In this document: positions 51,837-59,923 of the stretch, piece after piece
How positions within the stretch are numbered: position 1 is the stretch's first letter
Layout of the letters: the number at the start of each line of letters is the position of its first letter
Source: Pullichristensenella excrementipullorum
GTDB taxonomy: Bacteria; Bacillota; Clostridia; Christensenellales; Aristaeellaceae
Length of the DNA: 64,000 nucleotides
Assembly (NCBI GenBank): GCA_018713365.1
Contig: DVOU01000007.1
Span: 8,183 to 72,182, forward strand
Direction: 5' to 3'
Position numbers and translations under genes: made by a program
Notes under the pieces: generated by a model
Databases searched by the model: none
What the model was told of the DNA's origin: nothing
What the model saw: the letters and a program-made list of their open reading frames with translations, nothing else

Positions 51837-52472
51837 TCACTGTTCGCTGCAATAGGCGGCGGCGCGATCCGCGGCAGAAGCCGCGTCCGGCGTATAGGCA
51901 TCCGCGCCGATCTGGCGGCAGAACGCCTCGGTCACCGGCGCTCCGCCGATCATGATCTTGACCTTGTCGCGCAACCCTGCGTCCGTCACCGCCTTGACGA
52001 CCTCGCCCATCACGCCCATGGTGGTGGTCAGAAGCGCCGAACAGCAGATGATCTGGCAGTTTTCTTCCTGCGCAGCCTTGACGAACGCCTCTGGAGAGAC
52101 GTCCGTGCCCAGGTCGATGACCTCGAGGCCCTTGCCCTCCAGCATCATCTTCACCAGATTCTTGCCGATGTCGTGCAGATCGCCCTTGACCGTGCCGATG
52201 CAGGCCTTGCCAGTCGCCTTGACGCCGCTTTCCGCCAGCAACGGCTTGAGCAAGGAGGCGCCCATGTTCATCGCGCGCGCGGCGATCAGCACTTCAGGAA
52301 CGAAGATCTCGTTGTTCTTGAACTTTTCACCGATGACGCTCATGCCGCTGAGCAGGCCCTCTTCCAGGATCTGCTTCGCAGGGATGCCTTCGTCGATCGC
52401 CTGCTGCACCAGCGCCTTGACGTCCTTCGCCTTGCCTGCCTGCAGTTTTGCTGAAATGTCTTCCAGGATCAT
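51837..52472 (-). CDS. methyltransferase corrinoid protein (B12-binding)
   Basis: 211 residues. An N-terminal four-helix cap domain (about 1-85, GIPAKQILEEGLLSGMSVIG and FVPEVLIAARAMNMG) is followed by the cobalamin-binding Rossmann domain with DLHDIG (His100 is the lower axial ligand), the CSALLTTT loop and IGGAPVT. Size and layout match MtaC, MttC and MtvC. GGAGGCAATTCC fixes ATG 52472. First gene of the operon corrinoid protein - MtaA-like - DUF2284 - reactivator. Confidence 0.95.
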   Translation of the reverse strand: MILEDISAKLQAGKAKDVKALVQQAIDEGIPAKQILEEGLLSGMSVIGEKFKNNEIFVPEVLIAARAMNMGASLLKPLLAESGVKATGKACIGTVKGDLHDIGKNLVKMMLEGKGLEVIDLGTDVSPEAFVKAAQEENCQIICCSALLTTTMGVMGEVVKAVTDAGLRDKVKIMIGGAPVTEAFCRQIGADAYTPDAASAADRAAAYCSEQ

Positions 52473-52484
52473 GGAATTGCCTCC

Positions 52485-52534
52485 TTGCGCTTTTTTGTTA
52501 ATTTCAGTATAATAGTATCTGTCGGGCGTGAATT
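52485..52534. promoter_or_regulatory. overlapping divergent promoters, corrinoid operon and PocR-AraC
   Basis: + promoter: TTGCGC (52485-52490), 17 bases, TATAAT (52508-52513). Minus promoter: weak AATTCA (52534-52529), 17 bases, TATACT (52511-52506). The two -10 boxes share four bases, so only one polymerase can open at a time. The weak -35 on the corrinoid side fits an activator-dependent promoter. Confidence 0.65.
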
Positions 52535-52576
52535 GTAATAACCAACGATTTATTGAAAAAAGACGTGATATTTGAC

Positions 52577-53827
52577 ATGGCATTTGGGATTTTTGAATTG
52601 GTATCTCGCGAGCGCATCTCCGATGTGTTGGAAACATTGCACAATTACACAGGTCTGCCCCTGCAGCTGAGCGGCGCAGACGGCGTGCCGCTTTTGTCCT
52701 TTGGGGAAACGGCGCGCTACTGCACGCTCCTGCAGAAAAACATCTTCGCGCCCTCGACATGCGTGGACATGTGCCGCAAAGCCGGCGAGCGCGCCCAGCG
52801 GCTTGGCGAGGCATATATCTACGCCTGTCACGCGCAGCTCAATCACATCGCCTTTCCCCTGCTCAACGGCAGCGAGCTGCTTGCCAGCATACGCATCGGC
52901 CCGTTTTTGCTGGATCAGCCGGACAGCACGCTCGTCTCGGACGTCATCGCCCAAAAACCGGTGCCGCCCGCCCTCGCTCTCGAACTGTACGAGGCCCTTC
53001 CGCAGATCAAGGTCATCTCCCCGGAACGCGCCACCCACCTGAGCCGGCTGGTGGACCATCTGCTTTCGCCCCTGTTGATCTCTGAGCGCGCGGTGCTTTT
53101 GCAGACCCGGGAAAAACTGGCGCAGCAATCGCGCATCAACGAAACGGTGCAGCTCTACAAGGCGCAGCAGCTCTCCTCGACACACGATTTCTTTTATGAA
53201 AAGGAAACTTCGCTGCTCATCAAGGTAAAAACGGGGAACGTGCAGGAGGCCAAGGCCCTGCTCAACGAACTGCTGGGCTATGTGCTTTTCACCGAGGGCG
53301 GCAATATGGAGCTGATCCGCCTGCGGGCCATTGAATTGACAACGCTTTTGTCCCGCATCGCCATTGAAGGCGGGGCGCGCGCCGACAGCATCTACGCGCT
53401 CAACAGCCAGTTTCTCGTCTTTATCAGCCGCCAGAGCAGTTTCGACGATATTTCCATGCTCCTGCAGGAAGTGGTGGAAAGTTTCATCGGCACCATGTTC
53501 AGCAAGATCGACAAGGGCAACGCGCACATCCGGCGGGCGCTGCAATACATCTCCACGCACTATGCGCAGCCATTGACCGTAGCTTCTGTGGCCGGAGAGA
53601 TCGGCCTCAGCCCCAACTATTTCGCGACGCTCTTTCGCCAGAAAGTGGGCGAAACCTTTCACGCATACCTGTTGCGCGTGCGCGTCGAGGAGGGCAAGCA
53701 GCTGCTGCTCTCTACGCGCGATCCGCTCACCGACATCGCCGTGGCCCTGGGCTTCGCCGACCAGAGCTACTTCTGCCGCGTCTTCAAAAAGCTCGTGGGG
53801 ATGACGCCCGGGCAGTACCGCAGCTGA
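52577..53827 (+). CDS. PocR-domain AraC-family sensor-regulator
   Basis: 416 residues. The N-terminal PocR ligand domain (about 10-160) shows its Cys-rich signature (CTLLQKN, CVDMCRKAGERAQRLG, YACHAQLNHIAFPL). A linker is followed by a C-terminal AraC double HTH in 320-416 (AQPLTVASVAGEIGLSPNYF, DIAVALGFADQSYFCRVFKK, MTPGQYR). PocR domains sense small molecules such as 1,2-propanediol. No clear ribosome site exists; ATG 52577 fits the family, and TTG 52553 or GTG 52565 are possible. Divergent from the corrinoid operon. Confidence 0.88.
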   Translation: MAFGIFELVSRERISDVLETLHNYTGLPLQLSGADGVPLLSFGETARYCTLLQKNIFAPSTCVDMCRKAGERAQRLGEAYIYACHAQLNHIAFPLLNGSELLASIRIGPFLLDQPDSTLVSDVIAQKPVPPALALELYEALPQIKVISPERATHLSRLVDHLLSPLLISERAVLLQTREKLAQQSRINETVQLYKAQQLSSTHDFFYEKETSLLIKVKTGNVQEAKALLNELLGYVLFTEGGNMELIRLRAIELTTLLSRIAIEGGARADSIYALNSQFLVFISRQSSFDDISMLLQEVVESFIGTMFSKIDKGNAHIRRALQYISTHYAQPLTVASVAGEIGLSPNYFATLFRQKVGETFHAYLLRVRVEEGKQLLLSTRDPLTDIAVALGFADQSYFCRVFKKLVGMTPGQYRS

Positions 53828-53942
53828 TCTTAGGCAGCTGTCTATTGGGCAGGCGGGACCCCGCCCCGCGCAAATGCGCAGCGATGGCGACCGTCTTTGA
53901 AATACCGCCGTTGTCTGAATAGAATATCATCGGATCCAAATC

Positions 53943-54146
53943 GTGACCCCGCGTCATAACGGGAAGGTGGAGCGCCAGCACCGCACGGACGAGCTGCGGT
54001 TCTACAAACGCATGCGGATGTACTGTTTGGAGGATGGCCGCAAGCAGCTGGCCGCGTATCAGCGTCGATCCAACGACCATATCATGACCTGTCTGAGCAT
54101 GAGGTCCCCCAATGAGGTGCTTGACCTGTATCGGGGGATCATGTAG
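53943..54146 (+). pseudogene. transposase integrase-core fragment (IS481-like)
   Basis: Only the last 67 codons or so remain: TPRHNGKVERQHRTDELRFY contains the catalytic Glu region (GKVER) of DDE integrase-type transposases, and SPNEVL is the usual C-terminal motif. Upstream bases do not continue the protein, so the 5' two thirds are missing. No intact copy is seen in the window. Confidence 0.8.
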
Positions 54147-54193
54147 CAGACAAGGCCCTCCGGCTCATTGCGCCGGACGGCCAAAGCCCATTA

Positions 54194-54314
54194 TGTTTCC
54201 CTTACCACAGTCAAGGTCGGGTAGTATTTGCTTCGCAAATCTCCACCCTTCCCCTGACTGTTCCTGCCTGCTTCCGTGTTGCCTATGTTTGGCGCCCGTA
54301 CACAAAGGGAAACA
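54194..54314. repeat. 120-base nested inverted repeat
   Basis: TGTTTCCCTT (54194-54203) pairs with AAGGGAAACA (54305-54314), CAGTCA (54208-54213) with TGACTG (54255-54260), and ATTTGC (54226-54231) with GCAAAT (54235-54240). It follows the transposase fragment, so it may be a mobile-element end or a small hairpin element. The 54147-54333 gap holds nothing else. Confidence 0.5.
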
Positions 54315-54333
54315 GGAACGCAGGATCTATGCG

Positions 54334-54362
54334 TTGCAAAAGCTTCTGATTTGAAGTATAAT
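54334..54362 (+). promoter_or_regulatory. promoter of the 72-residue protein gene
   Basis: TTGCAA (54334-54339), 17 bases, TATAAT (54357-54362), with a leader of about 50 bases. Confidence 0.75.
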
Positions 54363-54418
54363 ATTGGGGAACAGCGCAGTTACAGTCAGGGAATGATCCC
54401 CGCAGGAGGAGAAAGAGA

Positions 54419-54637
54419 ATGTTCTACGAACCCTGGAAGCTGGCAGCCATTGACCAGGCCGGCTATAATGGAATTACAGATGCGCATATCGACGCAGTGG
54501 CAGAAGAAATCCTGAAAACCGGCATTACGCAGGTTTCAAGAGAGGATTTCAACGCTGCCTGCTATCGTTGCGGTATAAATCCGAATAACTTCACCCAGAA
54601 CGATCTGAATGCGCTGGAAGATCGGTTGAACATTTGA
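54419..54637 (+). CDS. small protein of unknown function (72 aa)
   Basis: No family recognised. It begins MFYEPWKLAAIDQAGYNGIT and reads as an all-helical acidic cytosolic protein with two Cys (AACYRCG) and an Asn-rich stretch (INPNNFTQND). It is a real gene by its signals: a near-consensus promoter and AGGAGGAG 7-10 bases before the ATG. It stands alone between mobile-element remnants, so it could be cargo of a lost element. Confidence 0.72.
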   Translation: MFYEPWKLAAIDQAGYNGITDAHIDAVAEEILKTGITQVSREDFNAACYRCGINPNNFTQNDLNALEDRLNI

Positions 54638-54689
54638 TTGCAACCGCTCAGACCGTTGACAACCCCCTGCGTTTGGATACTAGCGCTGG

Positions 54690-55195
54690 GGTTAACGGTT
54701 GGAACGGCTCGAAAAAGCACAATGGCAAGAGGCCACCAGCCTCTTGATGTTCTGAATCGCCGCCGTCAGGGAACGCTGTTCCCGCATGTTCCGTATTCCA
54801 AGCATGCGCGCATAGCGCCCTCGGCCTCCGCAAAGGAGCGTTCGACCAGCTCTTTCCGTCATCCATAAATCTGTTTGCCATGATGCATTTTTCGTAAACG
54901 CATCGACTCTCTCCAGCGCGTCCTGCCACACATGCCGCTTCATCACCTTTCGGCTCTTGCTCGCTCCGACACATTCTGCTCGCCTCGGACGCCCCCCTGA
55001 AAATCTTGCCTTCACAGCAGTATTGCGGTATCCCTCGCGCGTCGTGGTCTTCCAGGTCAGCCGTTGCTTCTCCGGGCAGAGGTATTCGTCGCGGACTGGA
55101 TCACAGCGGAAGCGGTGCTTTCCGTAGTGCGCCCCTTTGTGTGTTCCGTCGGTACCCGAGCAACCCTTGTACGCTCTGTATCTCTTTCTTTAGCG
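54690..55195 (-). pseudogene. degenerate IS1182-family transposase, C-terminal half
   Basis: The minus-strand frame shows DPVRDEYLCPEKQRLTW and GYRNT, then RKVMKRHVWQDALERVDAF, a region typical of IS1182 transposases. The conserved ELVERSFAEAEG block is in another frame, and YARMLGIRNMREQRSLTAAI returns to the first. At least two frameshifts therefore break it. The C-terminus and 3' flank match the copy at the window end (63895-64000), sharing the 20-base core GAGGCCACCAGCCTCTTGAT. Confidence 0.8.
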
Positions 55196-55412
55196 CGCTG
55201 TTTCCCTTTGCTATATTGCTATCCATTGCATCTTTGAGAAATCCCGTGCGCGAAATCGCAAAATAATATAAAATGAGTATAATTTTTAATATTGTGATTT
55301 TGATATTCCGTTGCTATTATAATGGTATAGATGCGTCATCAAACGAATTGCTTTCAGGGCCCGATCGCAAAGATGAATCATCAGGACGCATCGAATGATC
55401 GGAGGTATGAAC
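55196..55412. other. promoter region of importer D operon
   Basis: AT-rich, unlike its surroundings. A -10 box TATAAT is at 55318-55323, without a good -35 at 17 bases. This suits activation by the two-component system encoded at the end of the operon. No gene. Confidence 0.5.
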
Positions 55413-56612
55413 ATGAAGAAAGCTCTTGCCCTTTTGCTGTCATTGGCACTCGTTTTTGGCATTCTGGGCGTAGCGTCCGCCGAAGGAAGCGGAAAACTGA
55501 CGATGCTGTTGGACGACGCGACGACGCAGAGCAATTTTGACGAATATCTTGCAGCCGCTGAAGCCGCGACTGGCCTGGATATCGAAGTGATCCCCATGCC
55601 CAGCAATACCACCGACCGAACCGCGAAGGTGTTCACGATCCTTTCTTCCGGCGATTCCAGTGTGGACATCATCTCTGTAGAGCAGGAAATGATCGTTGGT
55701 CTGAAAAACACCGACTATATCGCCGACCTGAGCGAGATCATGACTGACGAAGTCAAGGCCGCCTATCCCGAAGCGTTCATCGAGATGAGCAACGGCAACG
55801 GTATTCCGATGTTCATGGAGATTTTCTGCTTCTGGGTCAACAATCAGTATCTCGAGAGTTCCGGCATCTCCGAGATCAAGACACTGGACGACTTCAAAGC
55901 CTTCATGGAGGCGATGAAGGAGCAGGACGTGTACGGCTACGGCGGCGGTTGGGAGCAGACTTATGTGTTCAACGACATCGCCGAGTTCGTCAATCTCTTT
56001 GGCGGCGACTTCTACGATTGGTCCAATGAGAACACGCAGGCTGCGGCAAAGTTCGCCAAGGAACTGGTAGACAACGGCTGGACTTCCCTTTCGCAGCTCG
56101 CCGATCAATACAACGAACTCAACCAGCGCATCATGGACGGCGATGTCGCCTGCATGCTCAACTATTCGAGCTTCATGCCTACCTACGTCAACGCCGAGCG
56201 CTATGGCGAGGATGACATACAGATCAAGCCCATGTTGGACTTCGGCTCTGAAACGACGTTCGCCAACGGCTGGCAGTATGTCGTCAACGCTTCGGCGGCC
56301 AACATGGATTCCGCAATGATCTTTATGGAGTGGGCCGCCAGCGCCGAAGGGCAGAAGGTCTACGCGCAGACGTTCAACCGACTGCCCGGTCGTCTGGATG
56401 TCATCGACGACGAGGACTTCTATGTCAGCGGCCTCGAAGACCTCAGGAGCTACCTGACGGAGACTACGCTCGTGCCGCGCCCGATGCCGGCGAATTCGTC
56501 TGACTTTTTGAATGAAGTGGGCGCCCTGTTCCAGCGCTATGTGAGCGACGAACTTTCCTTCGAGGACTACGTTTCATCCATGCAGGAATGCGTCGACGAG
56601 TTTTTCGCCTGA
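55413..56612 (+). CDS. family-1 solute-binding protein of importer D (CUT1)
   Basis: 399 residues. Signal peptide MKKALALLLSLALVFGILGV with a cut after ASA before EGSGKL, no lipobox Cys. SBP_bac_1 fold: IEVIPMPSNTTDRTAKVFTI, DIISVEQEMIVGL, WVNNQYLESSGI, and the TFANGWQYVVNASAANMDSA region near the C-lobe. It binds an oligosaccharide or glycoside of unknown type. ATG 55413 has GGAGG 8 bases upstream. First gene of the importer D - bicupin operon. Confidence 0.93.
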   Translation: MKKALALLLSLALVFGILGVASAEGSGKLTMLLDDATTQSNFDEYLAAAEAATGLDIEVIPMPSNTTDRTAKVFTILSSGDSSVDIISVEQEMIVGLKNTDYIADLSEIMTDEVKAAYPEAFIEMSNGNGIPMFMEIFCFWVNNQYLESSGISEIKTLDDFKAFMEAMKEQDVYGYGGGWEQTYVFNDIAEFVNLFGGDFYDWSNENTQAAAKFAKELVDNGWTSLSQLADQYNELNQRIMDGDVACMLNYSSFMPTYVNAERYGEDDIQIKPMLDFGSETTFANGWQYVVNASAANMDSAMIFMEWAASAEGQKVYAQTFNRLPGRLDVIDDEDFYVSGLEDLRSYLTETTLVPRPMPANSSDFLNEVGALFQRYVSDELSFEDYVSSMQECVDEFFA

Positions 56613-56634
56613 TACCGCTTCCAGACAGATACAA

Positions 56635-56662
56635 CCACGCGGGGGTAGATCCCCCCGCGTGG
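56635..56662 (+). terminator. attenuator or stabilising hairpin after binding protein D
   Basis: CCACGCGGGGG (56635-56645) pairs perfectly with CCCCCGCGTGG (56652-56662), followed by A's rather than T's. It sits in the same place as the hairpin of importer B. Confidence 0.6.
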
Positions 56663-56680
56663 AAAAAGGAGTGAAGTGGT

Positions 56681-57574
56681 GTGAATCTCGCTACCCGCAA
56701 ACGGCGCAACCGATGGATCCCCTGGCTGATGGTACTCCCGCTCGTCCTCATCCGCGCCGCAACGACGATATACCCTATCTTTCAGACATTCATCAACAGT
56801 TTCCGCGACCTGAATATCATCAAAGGCGGCGTTGGCGATTTCTGCGGCCTGAGCAACTATATCGCAATGTTCCAGGACGACAAGATTCTCGCATCCCTTG
56901 AATTTACGTTGATCTTTACCGTAATCTCCATGGCCTTCCACATCATCCTGGGAATCGCGCTGGCTCTGATGCTCAATATGAAGTTCTCCGGGCGCCGTTT
57001 TTTGCGAACGATCACGCTCATCCCCTGGGCTATCCCGCTGATCGTAGCCGCGCGTGCCGCACGGTGGGGCTTCAACGGCACCTATGGATTCGTTAACGAC
57101 CTGATTTCTCGGCTCTCAAACGTGCCTTTCCTCTACGACTGGCTCGTACATGTGGACTCAGCGCGCGCGGCGGTGATTCTGGTCGACCTCTGGAAGGACG
57201 TGCCGTTTTTTGCCATTCTGGTGCTGGCCGCATTGCAATTCATCTCGAATGATATTTACGAAGCAGCGCGAATCGACGGAGCGCATGTGATACAGATATT
57301 CTTCCGCATCACTTGGCCGAGCATCCGCAAAACCGTGATGACAATTTCCATCTTTTTCACAATGTGGCGCATCACAAGCTTCGAATTGGTATACGGCATG
57401 ACGTCGGGAGGGCCTTATAACAGCACATCTGTACTCTCTTATCGGGTGATGACCGAGGCGTTCAACAACCTGGACCTTGGATACGCTTCCGCGATCGCCG
57501 TAGTGCTGTTCCTGATTTTGGTCGTGTTAACCGTACTAAACTTGGCAGCCACGCGCAGGCTTGACCGAAAATAG
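56681..57574 (+). CDS. importer D permease 1 (MalF-like)
   Basis: 297 residues, BPD_transp_1 family, six membrane segments. The EAA loop reads EAARIDGAHVIQIFFRITWP (about residues 205-225), where it docks the ATPase. GTG 56681 is the likely start (AAGGAG about 11 bases upstream). It pairs with the next gene. No ATPase gene is present in the operon, so a shared MsmK/UgpC-type ATPase encoded elsewhere is expected. Confidence 0.9.
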   Translation: MNLATRKRRNRWIPWLMVLPLVLIRAATTIYPIFQTFINSFRDLNIIKGGVGDFCGLSNYIAMFQDDKILASLEFTLIFTVISMAFHIILGIALALMLNMKFSGRRFLRTITLIPWAIPLIVAARAARWGFNGTYGFVNDLISRLSNVPFLYDWLVHVDSARAAVILVDLWKDVPFFAILVLAALQFISNDIYEAARIDGAHVIQIFFRITWPSIRKTVMTISIFFTMWRITSFELVYGMTSGGPYNSTSVLSYRVMTEAFNNLDLGYASAIAVVLFLILVVLTVLNLAATRRLDRK

Positions 57575-57582
57575 GAGGCGCT

Positions 57583-58422
57583 ATGAAACCGCTTTTGAGA
57601 AACAGGAGCATGTCTATCTTCAAGTGGGCGCTCACGATGCTGGTCGCGCTGGTGATCCTCGTTCCGCTGTACTGGATACTGATTTCCTCACTGAAACCGA
57701 CGACGGACCTATTCGCCAGCCCAATCGACTGGTTCCCCAGGACGCTGACGCTCGACAACTACAAACGGCTGTTTTCTGAGACCAATCTGGTACAGCAGAT
57801 CGTCAACACGCTAATCATCGCGGGTGCTTCTCTGATCATCACGACGGCGGCATGTCTGCTCGGTGCCTATGTATTCGACCGCTACCGCTCCAAACCGTTC
57901 CAGATCGTTTTCGGCGCCGTACTGTTTTCGTCACTGATCCCTGCCATTGTCACAGCGCGCCCTTTGTACGACTATATGAACAAGCTGAAGCTAGTGAACA
58001 CCTTCCCAGGGTTGATCCTGCTCTACTCCAGCATGCTGATCCCCTTTACGACGCTCATTCTGAAGAATTTTCTGGGCGGAATACCTATGACGATCGATGA
58101 GGCGGCCGAAATCGATGGCGCGAACACCATGCAAAAATTGGTATACGTAATCGTTCCGATCATGAAGCCCGCCATCGCCACGGTGTGTATCATCAACTTT
58201 ATCTCCTGCCTGAACGAATTTTTTACCCCTCTTATCTTTTCGAGCAGCATTGAAACGCTTTCCACGGGGATCGCGACGCTCCCCCGGGCGAATTCCTATG
58301 ATGTGCCGTGGGAGTTGCTCAGCGCTATGGGCTGCATTATACTGGTGCCGATCATCCTCTTCGTCGTCGCGTTTGAAAAGAAGATCATGGACGGCATCAT
58401 GGCTGGCAGCGTAAAAGAGTAA
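57583..58422 (+). CDS. importer D permease 2 (MalG-like)
   Basis: 279 residues, BPD_transp_1 family. YWILISSLKPTTDLF near the N-terminus, and the EAA loop DEAAEIDGANTMQKLVYVIV (about residues 170-190). AGGAGGCGCT precedes the ATG, 8 bases after permease 1. It forms the CUT1 channel with that protein. Confidence 0.92.
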   Translation: MKPLLRNRSMSIFKWALTMLVALVILVPLYWILISSLKPTTDLFASPIDWFPRTLTLDNYKRLFSETNLVQQIVNTLIIAGASLIITTAACLLGAYVFDRYRSKPFQIVFGAVLFSSLIPAIVTARPLYDYMNKLKLVNTFPGLILLYSSMLIPFTTLILKNFLGGIPMTIDEAAEIDGANTMQKLVYVIVPIMKPAIATVCIINFISCLNEFFTPLIFSSSIETLSTGIATLPRANSYDVPWELLSAMGCIILVPIILFVVAFEKKIMDGIMAGSVKE

Positions 58423-58441
58423 CCGCGAGGAGGAATTTGGC

Positions 58442-59806
58442 GTGTATAAGATCAAAATGGGGATTTCCCGTCCTGAAGAAGTAAAAGCGCTCACACTGAA
58501 GGACAAACTTGAAGGCGCAAAGAACCCCACGATTCCCGGCGCGCGCATCTTTCGGCACGAAAACGCACGCCCGGTCTATGTGAACAGCACCGGTTGCCGT
58601 CACTGGTTCTATACGTTGAGCGAAGTAAACGATATGGCTGTGTTTTGCTACATCGAAAAGAAAGCGGAAACAGATCGCGACCGCCACTGGCAGACCATCG
58701 CCCATCCTGAGGTCAACTGCTACTACTACATCCTTTCTGGCAGCGGCACCGTGCGTCTGGGCGGATGCGGCAGCGGCTATGCGGAAGAAAACTATTCGTT
58801 TGGCCTGCTCGATCTGGTGATCATCCCACGGGGAGTTCCCTATTCCATGGAAGGCGAGTGGGACGCCGTGTGCTTCCATGTACGTACGTCCTGCTATGGC
58901 GTCGTGGCGGGCAACAGCCGCTATCCTCACCCCGTGCTGGCCTACGACGAGCCCTTCCGGCCGACGCAAGGCGAACGCGACGCGTTGCTCAAGCGAGGCG
59001 AGCTGATGTACACGGATCCCCTGTACCAGACTGCAATCCGCAAAAGCGTTCCAGTCGATGCAAAGCCCATCGAAGATCTGAGCGCCGCGAGGCCGGAACT
59101 CGGCGCAGCCGTCTGTGAAGCGGACTACGCGGATCTGTTGTTCGAATGTACGCCCATCGACACGCAGATCATGGACGCTCGCAACCTGCGCGAAGAGCTG
59201 AAGAATCCTTCGGTGCTGGGCGCGCGAGTCATCAAGCACGACGATTCGCCAAAGGTCTACAATGCTAACGCCGGATGCAGCCAGATCAGCTATCCTTTGA
59301 CGTGGACAGATGATATTGGCATCTGCAACTGGAGTGAAAAATCGGCAGCTTCCGACAAGGACCGCCCTTTCGACTCCCATTCCCACCGGGACATCGAAGA
59401 GTACAAGTACATCATCGCCGGCGGCGGCGTTACGACCATCGGAAAAGGCGATGAAACTTGTCAGGAAGAGAACTACGAATTCCACGCAGGCGATTTGGTG
59501 GCTTTGCCGCGAGGTCTGCCGCACGTTGAGTCCGGCGGCTATATCGCGATTTTCTTCCACGCCAAGCAGAGCGCTTTCGGGAAATGGGCCGGAGACGTAC
59601 TCTATCCCCATGTCGCTTATGTATATACAAAGCCGCCGCGCCCGACGAAAGAAGAGGAAGAAGTACTCAACGAACCAGGCACCTACATCATGATGAATTC
59701 GCGCGAGACTTACAATGTCTATGGGCCAAACCCCATTCTGCGCGTGGAGAAGAATCGGACGGATATGACGTATCTGCGCCCGGATCTATTCCTAAAAAAA
59801 CAGTGA
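58442..59806 (+). CDS. bicupin protein from an internal duplication
   Basis: 454 residues, no signal peptide. Two homologous halves: residues 29-190 and 238-400 share NP(T/S)-x2-GAR, a GC near VYVN/VYNA, D(R/K)DR, an H-containing loop (TIAHPEVNCYYYILSGSG / SHSHRDIEEYKYIIAGGG), EENY-F, D-V/A-PRG-P and a PHP/PHV segment. These match the two cupin motifs with metal-binding His and Glu. Half 2 keeps HSHRDIEEYKY; half 1 has lost some of those His. Likely a sugar isomerase, epimerase or lyase, or a sensor; no substrate can be named. GAGGAGGAATTTGGC precedes GTG 58442. Confidence 0.72.
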   Translation: MYKIKMGISRPEEVKALTLKDKLEGAKNPTIPGARIFRHENARPVYVNSTGCRHWFYTLSEVNDMAVFCYIEKKAETDRDRHWQTIAHPEVNCYYYILSGSGTVRLGGCGSGYAEENYSFGLLDLVIIPRGVPYSMEGEWDAVCFHVRTSCYGVVAGNSRYPHPVLAYDEPFRPTQGERDALLKRGELMYTDPLYQTAIRKSVPVDAKPIEDLSAARPELGAAVCEADYADLLFECTPIDTQIMDARNLREELKNPSVLGARVIKHDDSPKVYNANAGCSQISYPLTWTDDIGICNWSEKSAASDKDRPFDSHSHRDIEEYKYIIAGGGVTTIGKGDETCQEENYEFHAGDLVALPRGLPHVESGGYIAIFFHAKQSAFGKWAGDVLYPHVAYVYTKPPRPTKEEEEVLNEPGTYIMMNSRETYNVYGPNPILRVEKNRTDMTYLRPDLFLKKQ

Positions 59807-59815
59807 GTCTCTTTT

Positions 59816-59839
59816 CCAGGCGGCGTTCGCACCGCCTGG
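59816..59839 (+). terminator. hairpin between bicupin and kinase genes
   Basis: CCAGGCGG (59816-59823) pairs with CCGCCTGG (59832-59839). Only a weak T-rich tail follows, so it may be a partial terminator. A separate -10 box TATAAT (59891-59896) could start the two-component genes independently. Confidence 0.55.
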
Positions 59840-59923
59840 TATCTTCTGGTATCTTTCGGAAAAGGGCTACGCAAAAAACGCTCGGGCTGCTATAATGGTC
59901 GATAGGGAATTGGAGGTGCGCGC

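Noticed and set aside
53784..54080. 98-codon minus-strand frame over the transposase fragment
   Set aside because: Antisense to a recognisable integrase-core fragment; no domain.
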